Source of the DNA: Drosophila persimilis | Taxonomy: Eukaryota; Arthropoda; Insecta; Diptera; Drosophilidae | DNA length: 64,000 nt | NCBI RefSeq assembly: GCF_003286085.1 | Contig: NW_020825607.1 | Coordinates: 1 to 64,000, forward strand | Direction: 5' to 3' | Shown here: piece after piece, positions 1 to 10,637 of the stretch | Numbering within the stretch: the stretch's first letter is position 1 | Layout: the number at the start of each line of letters is the position of its first letter | Notes under the pieces: model-generated | Database searches by the model: none | Told to the model about the DNA's origin: nothing | What the model saw: the letters and a program-made list of their open reading frames with translations, nothing else | Position numbers and translations under genes: made by a program

Positions 1-1076
1 CGTCCCCAGTTATATTGATTTTTTCTTCGTATATAGATTCTTCGTTTTCGTCTTTATGTAGTCTAAAATACGAATATAATCTCTCCCGTAAACTGATTTA
101 ACACCTGAATGCTGCAGATGTAGCTCTTTCAATTTTTCTCTCAACTCTGCTACGGTTAGGTCTAAGATTTCTTCGCGTTGCATATTACACTATTAGCTAA
201 AATATAGTTTACGTTGAATCCGCTTCCTAAAATTTGTAACACCTTAAATCTGTTCTGTATATTCAATACTTGCATATACAGACATCAGGTGGGAGAATCG
301 TCTTTTCCAATACACGCAGACAAACGATGCGTTCTTCTTCTTTGTCTTCTTCACGTCGTTGTCGTTCGCAGGGTATACAAGCCGCACGGGGCCGTGCGAA
401 GTGCCACTGTTGTTGTTTTCGTCGTTTGCTGCTTTCCTCTTTTCTGCACGTTCACAATCTGAACGTCTCTTCAGTCCTCTTTGCTCTGTACTTTCGTCGT
501 TGCCTTTACACTCTTTCCCGTTTGCCTTGCTCTTTTGACGAAAACGAATAGTGTCGTTTTGCGTCCGCTTTCCGCTTTATTTTCGGGTCTGCGTTTATTT
601 TGTAGCCTCGTCGTTTTGTAGCTCTGTAGCTCTTCGTTGTTAGCTACCTCTGCTCTCTGCACAAAACGAATAGTGTCTTTTGCGTCCTCTTTCCTCTTTA
701 TTTTCGTTTCTCACTGCCGCTTCTCGGCAACTGCTTTCGTCTGATCTTCGTGGCTTCGTTGGTCGTAATTTCACAATTTTGCGCAAAACTTGATGGTATT
801 GGCAACTTGTACACGGATACACATTCACTTGTGGTTCTATCCCGGATGAGCCCCAAATTGTAGGGGTCCTTGGTGAGCTCCCTACAAGTGAGTAAGAATC
901 CGCTCCAGAAACTCCATCAAATATAAGCCACACGTCGTTGTATTGTCTTTTTTTTAATAAATGGTTAGAATAAGTTTCTTTTTCTTAACACGTTCCTATC
1001 TGCACGTCTACTCGCTCCCGCAGTCGATACTTAGCTATCGATATATCTTCCTATCATACCCTTGCATCATGGTTAA
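1..1076 (-). mobile_element. Block P1: LTR end, PBS, leader and gag start of a gypsy-like element
   Basis: On the minus strand this reads LTR 3' end (about 858-1000), a primer-binding site at 839-856, a T-rich (plus-strand) leader, then the gag start codon at 181-183. It is nearly identical to P2 and P3 further along the array. The gag here has one A missing in the run near 92 compared with P2, shifting the frame, and it is cut by the window edge. The right side rejoins a DINE unit near 1077. Confidence 0.6.
839..856 (-). other. Primer-binding site, tRNA-Pro-like (P1)
   Basis: Minus strand TTGGGGCTCATCCGGGAT, two nucleotides after the LTR end CCCCTACA. It differs at two positions from the classical tRNA-Pro primer site as I recall it. 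The same site is at 3383-3400 and 12335-12352. Confidence 0.55.
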
Positions 1077-1686
1077 AACTAGGTCAAGGTCCGATATCAC
1101 AGGAGTGTGGATACCAAATTTGGTTGCTCTAGCTCTTATGGGTTCTGAGATCCTTGAACTCATATTTTGCAATTGGCAAAACTGACCATGAAACCTGTGT
1201 GTTAGAGAGACAGAGCGAGAAAGAATGAAATTGTTTTCTTGATTCTGGCTGTAATAATTGAACGATCTGGTTCAGATTTTGCACTCTAAAAGATATAGTC
1301 ATCCTCTACGATTCTGCGTAGTTTTCTCGTATCCTCAATATTGTGGATGCAACAGATTTTCGTCCTTTGCGGGGGCGGAAGTGGGCGAGGCAAAGTTTTG
1401 AAATATTTTTGTAGCAGTGACATATCACAGAAGTCTGGATCCAAAACATCGTTGCTCTAGCTCTTATAGTCTTTGAGCATTAGACGCTGAAGGGGACGGA
1501 CAGACGGACAGACGGACGGACGGACAGACGGACAGACAGACATGGCTCAATCGACTCGGCTATTGATGCTGATCAAGAATATATATACTTTATGGGGTCG
1601 GAAATGATTCCTTCTGGACGTTACACACATCCACTTTTACCACAAATCTAATATACCCCAATACTCATTTTGGGTATCGGGTATAA
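1077..1686 (+). mobile_element. DINE unit, 3' portion
   Basis: The segment runs from the GGTCAAGGTCCGATATC region through the GA-rich TTAGAGAGACAGAGCGAGA motif (about 1201-1219) and the GGACGGACAGAC minisatellite (about 1495-1545) to the GTATAA terminus. The left part of the unit is replaced by block P1. Confidence 0.75.
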
Positions 1687-2360
1687 CGATGGGGAACGTT
1701 GTGAGTTGCTGCGGATACCGCAACTCTACAGTTATACCCGATACTAAGTCAGTATGGCTCTCCTCAGGCAGACGCCGCTAATATTAAACGACACGACAAA
1801 GAGTGCGTTCGAGAGAGACAGAAAATCAGTCTGAGCGTGACGTCGGGCGCTGCGTAGCCACTGCAAATTGATTTGTTCCCTTCGGCTATAAAAATGATCT
1901 GATCTGATCCAGATTCAGCAGTCTGGTAGATATGATCATTATCTATGATTCTGCGTTTTTAGTTTTCTCGTATCCTCAATATTGTGGATGAAACACATTT
2001 TCGTCCTTTGTGTGGGCGGAAGGGGGTGGGGCGAAATTTTGACACAAAACGTTCAAGTTCCGATATCACAGGAGTGTGGATACCAAATTTGGTTGCTCTA
2101 GCTCTTATGGGTTCTGAGATCCTTAAACTCATATTTTTCAATTGGCAAAACCGACCATGAAACCTGTGTGTTAGAGAGACAGAGCGAGAAAGAATGAAAT
2201 TGTTTTCTTGATTCTGGCTATAATAATTCTACGATCTGGTTCAGATTTTGCACTCTAGAAGATATAGTCGTCTTCTACGATTCTGCTTTTTTAGTTTTCT
2301 CGTATCGTCGAATTGTGGATGCCACAGATTGTCGTCCTTTGTGGGGGCGGAAGTGGTCTT

Positions 2361-2494
2361 CTTTTTGTAGCCAAAAGGAATAAATCAATTTGCATTGGCT
2401 ACGCAGCGACCGCCGGAGGAGAGCCATACTGACTTAGTATCGGGTATAACTGTAGAGTTGCGGTGTCCGCAGCAACTCACAACGTTCCCCCTCG
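2361..2494 (-). repeat. Inverted DINE 5' terminus
   Basis: Reverse complement of the DINE start: the minus strand begins CGAGGGGGAACGTTGTGAG at 2494 and runs through ATTGATTTATTCC. It abuts the gag fragment of P2 exactly at the DINE terminus, so on the minus strand a DINE end interrupts the gag. A matching copy is at 11313-11446. Confidence 0.7.
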
Positions 2495-2726
2495 TTTCTA
2501 ATAGCTTATGAACTTGCTTTGCCGCTAACTTCTCACTAAATTCGTCCCCAGTTATATTGATTTTTTCTTCGTATATAGATTCTTCGTTTTCGTCTTGATG
2601 TAGTCTAAAATACGAATATAATCTCTCCCGTAAAACTGATTTAACACCTGAATGCTGCAGATGTAGCTCTTTCAATTTTTCTCTCAACTCTGCTACGGTT
2701 AGGTCTAAGATTTCTTCTCGTTGCAT
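2385..2726 (-). pseudogene. Truncated gag with SAP-like N-terminus, fused to DINE sequence
   Basis: A true ATG at 2724-2726 opens a 113-codon frame. Residues 6-36 match a SAP-type fold by pattern (LTVAELREKLKEL, then SGVKSVLRERL), a feature of some Ty3/gypsy gag N-termini. After about residue 78 (KLLETRG) the frame enters the inverted DINE end, so the last ~35 residues are read-through of a repeat and not retroelement protein. The rest of gag and all of pol are missing, so this is a fragment. Whether the chimeric frame is ever translated cannot be told. The copy at 11337-11678 has the same structure; in P1 a one-base deletion breaks it. Confidence 0.55.
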
Positions 2727-3617
2727 ATTACACTATTAGCTAAAATATAGTTTACGTTGAATCCGCTTCCTAAAATTTGTAACACCTTAAATCTGTTCTG
2801 TATATTCAATACTTGCGTATACAGACATCAGGTGGGAGAATCGTCTTTTCCAATACACGCAGACAAACGATGCGTTCTTCTTCTTTGTCTTCTTCACGTC
2901 GTTGTCGTTCGCAGGGTATACAAGCTGCACGGGGCCGTGCGAAGTGCCACTGTTGTTGTTTTCGTCGTTTGCTGCTTTCCTCTTTTCTGCACGTTCGCAA
3001 TCTGAACGTCTCTTCAGTCCTCTTTGCTCTGTACTTTCGTCGTTGCCTTTACACTCTTTCCCGTTTGCCTTGCTCTTTTGACGAAAACGAATAGTGTCGT
3101 TTTGCGTCCGCTTTCCGCTTTATTTTCGGGTCTGCGTTTATTTTGTAGTCTCGGCGTTTTGTAGCTCTGTAGCTCTTCGTTGTTAGCTACCTCTGCTCTC
3201 TGCACAAAACGAATAGTGTCGTTTTGCGTCCTCTTTCCTCTTTATTTTCGTTTCTCACTGCCGCTTCTCGGCAACTGCTTTCGTCTGATCTTCGTGGCTT
3301 CGTTGGTCGTAATTTCACAATTTTGCGCAAAACTTGATGGTATTGGCAACTTGTACACGAATACACATTCACTTGTGGTTCTATCCCGGATGAGCCCCAA
3401 ATTGTAGGGGTCCTTGGTGAGCTCCCTACAAGTGAGTAAGAATCTGCTCCAGAAACTCCATCAAATATAAGCCACACGTCGTTGTATTGTCTTTTTTTTA
3501 ATAAATGGTTAGAATAAGTTTCTTTTTCTTAACACGTTCCTATCTGCACGTCTACTCGCTCCCGCAGTCGATACTTAGCTATCGATATATCTTCCTATCA
3601 TAACCTTGCATCATGGT
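2495..3617 (-). mobile_element. Block P2: LTR end, PBS, leader and gag start of a gypsy-like element
   Basis: Minus strand order: LTR 3' end (about 3402-3600), tRNA-Pro-like PBS 3383-3400, about 650 nt leader, then gag from 2726. Only the retroelement's 5' end is present; no RT, integrase or second LTR accompanies it. It is flanked on both sides by DINE sequence and is near identical to P1 and P3. Confidence 0.6.
3383..3400 (-). other. Primer-binding site, tRNA-Pro-like (P2)
   Basis: Minus strand TTGGGGCTCATCCGGGAT immediately downstream of the LTR terminus, as in P1. Confidence 0.55.
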
Positions 3618-4365
3618 TAAAACTAGGTCAAGGTCCGATATCACAGGAGTGTGGATACCAAATTTGGTTGCTCTAGCTCTTATGGGTTCTGAGATCCTTG
3701 AACTCATATTTTGCAATTGGCAAAACTGACCATGAAACCTGTGTGTTAGAGAGACAGAGCGAGAAAGAATGAAATTGTTTTCTTGATTCTGGCTGTAATA
3801 ATTGAACGATCTGGTTCAGATTTTGCACTCTAAAAGATATAGTCATCCTCTACGATTCTGCGTTTTTAGTTTTCTCGTATCCTCAATATTGTGGATGCAA
3901 CAGATTTTCGTCCTTTGCGGGGGCGGAAGGGGGTGGGTCGAAATTTTGAGATATACGTTTTATAGTGAGATCTAACAGGGGTGCGGATACTAAATTTGGT
4001 TACTCTAGCCTTAATAGTCTCTGAGATTTGTGGATGCCCCAGATTTTCGTCCTTTGCGGGGGCGGAAGTGGGCGGGGCGAAGTTTTGAAATATTTTTGTA
4101 GCAGTGACATATCACAGAAGTATGGATCCAAAACATCGTTGCTCTAGCTCTTATAGTCTTTGAGCACTAGGCGCTGAAGGGGACGGACAGACGGACGGAC
4201 GGACAGACGGACAGACAGACAGGGCTCAATCGACTCGGCTATTGATGCTGATCAAGAATATATATACTTTATGGGGTCGGAAATGATTCCTTCTGGACGT
4301 TACACACATCCACTTTTACCACAAATCTAATATACCCCAATACTCATTTTGAGTATCGGGTATAA

Positions 4366-7300
4366 CGATGGGGAACGTTGTGAGTTGCTGCGGATACCGC
4401 AACTCTACAGTTATACCCGATACTAAGTCAGTATGGCTCTCCTCAGGCAGACGCCGCTAATATTAAACGACACGACAAAGAGTGCGTTCGAGAGAGACAG
4501 AAAATCAGTCTGAGCGTGACGTCGGGCGCTGCGTAGCCACTGCAAATTGATTTGTTCCCTTCGGCTATAAAAATGATCTGATCTGATCCAGATTCAGCAG
4601 TCTGGTAGATATGATCATTATCTATGATTCTGCGTTTTTAGTTTTCTCGTATCCTCAATATTGTGGATGCAACACATTTTCGTCCTTTGTGTGGGCGGAA
4701 GGGGGTGGGGCGAAATTTTGACACAAAACGTTCAAGTTCCGATATCACAGGAGTGTGGATACCAAATTTGGTTGCTCTAGCTCTTATGGGTTCTGAGATC
4801 CTTAAACTCATATTTTTCAATTGGCAAAACCGACCATGAAACCTGTGTGTTAGAGAGACAGAGCGAGAAAGAATGAAATTGTTTTCTTGATTCTGGCTAT
4901 AATAATTATACGATCTGGTTCAGATTTTGCACTCTAGAAGATATAGGCATCTTCTACGATTCTGGGTTTTTAGTTTTCTCGTATCCTCAATATTGTGGAT
5001 GCAACAGATTTTCGTCCTTTGTGTGGGCGGAAGGGGGTGGGTCGAAATTTTGAGATATACGTTTTATAGTGAGATCTAACAGGGGTGCGGATACTAAATT
5101 TGGTTACTCTAGCCTTAATAGTCTCTGAGATTTGTGGATGCCCCAGATTTTCGTCCTTTGCGGGGGCGGTAGTGGGCGGGGCGAAGTTTTGAAATATTTT
5201 TGTAGCAGTGACATATCACAGAAGTATGGATCCAAAACATCGTTGCTCTAGCTCTTATAGTCTTTGAGCACTAGGCGCTGAAGGGGACGGACAGACGGAC
5301 GGACGGACAGACGGACAGACAGACAGGGCTCAATCGACTCGGCTATTGATGCTGATCAAGAATATATATATTTTATGGGGTCGGAAATGATTCCTTCTGG
5401 ACGTTACACACATCCACTTTTACCACAAATCTATAATACCCCAATACTCATTTTGAGTATCGGGTATAAAAAACGAGCGTCTACTTTGTGAGCAATTGCA
5501 TGGGCCACGCATATTCGTATACCCGGTACTCAGTCAGTAATTTATACAATATATTTTATGGGATATGTTTTCATTTTCTTCCTTTTTTTTACATGTGTCT
5601 CATTTTCTATTCTCATACCAGCCGTTTTATCTCGCTCCCTACCGCCAGATCCCGCAGCCTTTTAAAACCACTTTCCAAAAACTATCTGGTTGACGGATAT
5701 CCAGATGCTACAATGCATTTGACATTTGTAGCATACACCGTATAGCGATACGCTATCATAACGAGCTGATCTTTTTGTAGCGACCAGAGGAGCACGAAGA
5801 GCGAACGCAAAGAGAAGAACGAAAGAGCACCGCAAGAGCCTGGGCACAACAACAACCACGGCGAATATCGAGCAGAGGTTGAAATATTAAAATTGCAAAT
5901 CGAGCTGCTGAAGCTGCAGAGCGAGAGGGAGAAGGAAGGGAGAGTAGAGAACACAACACCAGCCGCCAACAATGACGCTGGCGTCATGTTGCTAAATGCC
6001 GCCAAAGACATGTTGCCAACATATCATGGCAACATTTCTGGAAACAACGATGACGTCACAACTTGGATCGTGCAGTTTAAGGCCATTGCAAAAGTGAACA
6101 AATTGAAGAATGAGAAGCTACTAATGATGCTAATGTCGAAGCTTAAGGACAAAGAATTGGTGTGGCTGCATTCGAGTCCGGAGCACATGTCGTTGCCAAT
6201 CGATCAGTTGTTGAACGTCATGGAAGACACTTTCCATCCCAAGGAAAGCAAGCTGTTGCTCCGCCGCAAGTTCGAGTCTCGTTCATGGGGACGTAACGAG
6301 GAGTTCTCAATGTACTTCAACGCCAAAGTGGCGCTGGCATCTTGCATAGTCATTGACGACGAGGAGTTTATCGACGGAGTCATCGAAGGTATCCCGGATG
6401 TAGGCCTGCGTAGGCAAGCCCACATGCAGTGCTTTGGTGCTCCATATCAACTAGTCAAGGCGTTCGAGAAGATCATGCTGCCAAAGAAGTACGGTTCAAC
6501 TGAGGGGGCAAACACTGGAGCATAGCCAACACCCATTCGCTGCTACAACTGCAACTCTTTGGGCCACGTGGCAGGGGAGTGCCGCAAGCCCAAGCGCGAA
6601 AGAGGAGCGTGCTACGGATGCGGCAGCATGAGTCACCAGGTGTCACACTGTGACGAAAAGAAGAGCAAGGTACATAACGATTACATATACAAATTTAATA
6701 TATACATTAGCAATTACAATAATAAATGCTTGTCCTTAGATTGCCTCATCGACTCAGGGAGCCCAATAAGTTTTATAAAGTTATCATGTCTAGAGCACCA
6801 GTCGGAAAATAAACTAAATAAAGCGGAAGAGCGCTCACGATTCAGTTCAAATGAAATCAAAGAAGATGATTTATGTTTATATAAGTTTAACAAAGACAAG
6901 AAAAACAGAGAAATTGAATTTATTTTGAATAAAAATGCGGATTACGCTTATGTTGGACTAAACAATAGCAAACTTAACATCTTTGGTAAAATACCCAGTT
7001 TTGTAATTATTAACAAAAATCGAATCAACGGGCGCAGCGTAGCCACTGCATATTGATTTGTTCCTTTTGGCTATAAAAATTATCTGATCTGATCCAGATT
7101 CAGCAATCTGATAGATATGGTCGTTATCTATGATTCTGCGTTTTTAGTTTTCTCGAATCTGCAATATTGTGGATGCAACACATTTTCGTCCTTTGTGTGG
7201 GCGGAAGGGGGTGGGTCGAAATTTTGAGATATACGTTTTATAGTGAGATCTAACAGGTGTGCGGATACTAAATTTGGTTACTCTAGCCTTAATAGTCTCT

Positions 7301-7659
7301 GAGATTTGTGGATGCCCCAGATTTTCGTCCTTTGCGGGGGCGGAAGTGGGCGGGGCGAAGTTTTGAAATATTTTTGTAGCAGTGACATATCACAGAAGTA
7401 TGGATCCAAAACATCGTTGCTCTAGCTCTTATAGTCTTTGAGCACTAGGCGCTGAAGGGGACGGACAGACGGACGGACGGACAGACGGACGGACGGACAG
7501 ACGGACAGACAGACAGGGCTCAATCGACTCGGCTATTGATGCTGATCAAGAATATATATACTTTATGGGGTCGGAAATGATTCCTTCTGGACGTTACACA
7601 CATCCACTTTTACCACAAATCTAATATACCCCAATACTCATTTTGAGTATCGGGTATAA
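4366..7659 (+). mobile_element. DINE unit U3 carrying block G1
   Basis: A complete plain DINE unit (4366-5469, 1104 bp) is followed by block G1: a second DINE-like 5' end at 5470-5793 (TATACCCGGTACTCAGTCAG resembles the standard TATACCCGATACTAAGTCAG), the captured gag-protease fragment 5794-7029, and a DINE 3' part 7030-7659. The block reads as a DINE-type element with foreign cargo in the middle. Copies follow at 8458-10637 and 17429-19909. Confidence 0.75.
5794..7029 (+). pseudogene. Captured gag-protease fragment G1 (mdg3-like gypsy)
   Basis: This 1,236-bp piece matches the middle of gag through the start of protease of the full-length element at 29191-34533. It holds the capsid region, an in-frame TAG at about 6523-6525, two CCHC zinc knuckles (CYNCNSLGHVAGEC and CYGCGSMSHQVSHC) and the protease DSG motif (LIDSGSP). 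Both ends are sharp: the left joins DINE-like sequence at 5793/5794 and the right joins GGGCGCAGCGTAGCC of a DINE at 7029/7030. There is no ATG at the start of the open stretch and no LTR, so it was captured as a DNA fragment. At about 6915 it keeps a Glu codon where the full-length copy has TAA. Its frame then reads into DINE and stops at 7056. Confidence 0.8.
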
Positions 7660-10637
7660 CGATGGGGAACGTTGTGAGTTGCTGCGGATACCGCAACTCT
7701 ACAGTTATACCCGATACTAAGTCAGTATGGCTCTCCTCAGGCAGACGCCGCTAATATTAAACGACACGACAAAGAGTGCGTTCGAGAGAGACAGAAAATC
7801 AGTCTGAGCGTGACGTCGGGCGCTGCGTAGCCACTGCAAATTGATTTGTTCCCTTCGGCTATAAAAATGATCTGATCTGATCCAGATTCAGCAGTCTGGT
7901 AGATATGATCATTATCTATGATTCTGCGTTTTTAGTTTTCTCGTATCCTCAATATTGTGGATGCAACACATTTTCGTCCTTTGTGTGGGCGGAAGGGGGT
8001 GGGTCGAAATTTTGAGATATACGTTTTATAGTGAGATCTAACAGGGGTGCGGATACTAAATTTGGTTACTCTAGCCTTAATAGTCTCTGAGATTTGTGGA
8101 TGCCCCAGATTTTCGTCCTTTGCGGGGGCGGAAGTGGGCGGGGCGAAGTTTTGAAATATTTTTGTAGCAGTGACATATCACAGAAGTCTGGATCCGAAAC
8201 ATCGTTGCTCTAGCTTTTATAGTCTTTGAGCACTAGGCGCTGAAGGAGACGGACAGACGGACGGACGGACAGACGGACGGACGGACAGACGGACAGACAG
8301 ACAGGGCTCAATCGACTCGGCTATTGATGCTGATCAAGAATATATATACTTTATGGGGTCGGAAATGATTCCTTCTGGACGTTACACACATCCACTTTTA
8401 CCACAAATCTATAATACCCCAATACTCATTTTGAGTATCGGGTATAAAAAACGAGCGTCTACTTTGTGAGCAATTGCATGGGCCACGCATATTCGTATAC
8501 CCGGTACTCAGTCAGTAATTTATACAATATATTTTATGGGATATGTTTTCATTTTCTTCCTTTTTTTTACATGTGTCTCATTTTCTATTCTCATACCAGC
8601 CGTTTTATCTCGCTCCCTACCGCCAGATCCCGCAGCCTTTTAAAACCACTTTCCAAAAACTATCTGGTTGACGGATATCCAGATGCTACAATGCATTTGA
8701 CATTTGTAGCATACACCGTATAGCGATACGCTATCATAACGAGCTGATCTTTTTGTAGCGACCAGAGGAGCACGAAGAGCGAACGCAAAGAGAAGAACGA
8801 AAGAGCACCGCAAGAGCCTGGGCACAACAACAACCACGGCGAATATCGAGCAGAGGTTGAAATATTAAAATTGCAAATCGAGCTGCTGAAGCTGCAGAGC
8901 GAGAGGGAGAAGGAAGGGAGAGTAGAGAACACAACACCAGCCGCCAACAATGACGCTGGCGTCATGTTGCTAAATGCCGCCAAAGACATGTTGCCAACAT
9001 ATCATGGCAACATTTCTGGAAACAACGATGACGTCACAACTTGGATCGTGCAGTTTAAGGCCATTGCAAAAGTGAACAAATTGAAGAATGAGAAGCTACT
9101 AATGATGCTAATGTCGAAGCTTAAGGACAAAGAATTGGTGTGGCTGCATTCGAGTCCGGAGCACATGTCGTTGCCAATCGATCAGTTGTTGAACGTCATG
9201 GAAGACACTTTCCATCCCAAGGAAAGCAAGCTGTTGCTCCGCCGCAAGTTCGAGTCTCGTTCATGGGGACGTAACGAGGAGTTCTCAATGTACTTCAACG
9301 CCAAAGTGGCGCTGGCATCTTGCATAGTCATTGACGACGAGGAGTTTATCGACGGAGTCATCGAAGGTATCCCGGATGTAGGCCTGCGTAGGCAAGCCCA
9401 CATGCAGTGCTTTGGTGCTCCATATCAACTAGTCAAGGCGTTCGAGAAGATCATGCTGCCAAAGAAGTACGGTTCAACTGAGGGGGCAAACACTGGAGCA
9501 TAGCCAACACCCATTCGCTGCTACAACTGCAACTCTTTGGGCCACGTGGCAGGGGAGTGCCGCAAGCCCAAGCGCGAAAGAGGAGCGTGCTACGGATGCG
9601 GCAGCATGAGTCACCAGGTGTCACACTGTGACGAAAAGAAGAGCAAGGTACATAACGATTACATATACAAATTTAATATATACATTAGCAATTACAATAA
9701 TAAATGCTTGTCCTTAGATTGCCTCATCGACTCAGGGAGCCCAATAAGTTTTATAAAGTTATCATGTCTAGAGCACCAGTCGGAAAATAAACTAAATAAA
9801 GCGGAAGAGCGCTCACGATTCAGTTCAAATGAAATCAAAGAAGATGATTTATGTTTATATAAGTTTAACAAAGACAAGAAAAACAGAGAAATTGAATTTA
9901 TTTTGAATAAAAATGCGGATTACGCTTATGTTGGACTAAACAATAGCAAACTTAACATCTTTGGTAAAATACCCAGTTTTGTAATTATTAACAAAAATCG
10001 AATCAACGGGCGCAGCGTAGCCACTGCATATTGATTTGTTCCTTTTGGCTATAAAAATTATCTGATCTGATCCAGATTCAGCAATCTGATAGATATGGTC
10101 GTTATCTATGATTCTGCGTTTTTAGTTTTCTCGAATCTGCAATATTGTGGATGCAACACATTTTCGTCCTTTGTGTGGGCGGAAGGGGGTGGGTCGAAAT
10201 TTTGAGATATACGTTTTATAGTGAGATCTAACAGGTGTGCGGATACTAAATTTGGTTACTCTAGCCTTAATAGTCTCTGAGATTTGTGGATGCCCCAGAT
10301 TTTCGTCCTTTGCGGGGGCGGAAGTGGGCGGGGCGAAGTTTTGAAATATTTTTGTAGCAGTGACATATCACAGAAGTATGGATCCAAAACATCGTTGCTC
10401 TAGCTCTTATAGTCTTTGAGCACTAGGCGCTGAAGGGGACGGACAGACGGACGGACGGACAGACGGACGGACGGACAGACGGACAGACAGACAGGGCTCA
10501 ATCGACTCGGCTATTGATGCTGATCAAGAATATATATACTTTATGGGGTCGGAAATGATTCCTTCTGGACGTTACACACATCCACTTTTACCACAAATCT
10601 AATATACCCCAATACTCATTTTGAGTATCGGGTATAA
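7660..10637 (+). mobile_element. DINE unit U4 carrying block G2
   Basis: DINE 7660-8457 (shortened to 798 bp), then block G2 (DINE-like 5' end 8458-8771, gag fragment 8772-10007, DINE 3' end to 10637). G2 lies at a constant offset of 2,978 bp from G1 with almost no differences, so G1 and G2 arose by local duplication, not two capture events. Confidence 0.75.
8772..10007 (+). pseudogene. Captured gag-protease fragment G2
   Basis: Same content and breakpoints as G1: capsid region, in-frame TAG, two CCHC knuckles and the DSG protease motif, then the join to DINE. I see no difference from G1 in the encoded residues. It adds no new gene content but shows the chimera has multiplied. Confidence 0.8.

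Larger units (their letters stand above)
1687..4365 (+). mobile_element. DINE unit U2 carrying an inverted DINE end and block P2
   Basis: DINE 5' part 1687-2360, then an inverted DINE 5' end (2361-2494), then LTR-retrotransposon block P2 (2495-3617), then the DINE 3' part to 4365. A near-identical copy of the whole 2.7 kb arrangement is at 10638-13298, so the composite was duplicated as one piece. Confidence 0.75.

Noticed and set aside
270..551. Cys/Arg-rich frames near 270-551, 2813-3094 and 11765-12046
   Set aside because: They fall in the untranslated leader of block P on the wrong strand relative to its gag, with overlapping frames in all phases.
1495..1545. (GGACGGACAGAC)n as an independent satellite
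   Set aside because: It occurs only at a fixed place inside each DINE unit and is a normal internal minisatellite of that family.
1959..2141. A 60-codon minus-strand frame (MKNMSLRISEP...) repeated eight or more times
   Set aside because: It is the antisense of DINE repeat sequence with no family motif; its recurrence only reflects the tandem repeats.
5488..5745. 85-codon frame MSNCMGHAYS...
   Set aside because: It lies in the DINE-like 5' end of block G, has no family pattern, and is copied only because the block is.
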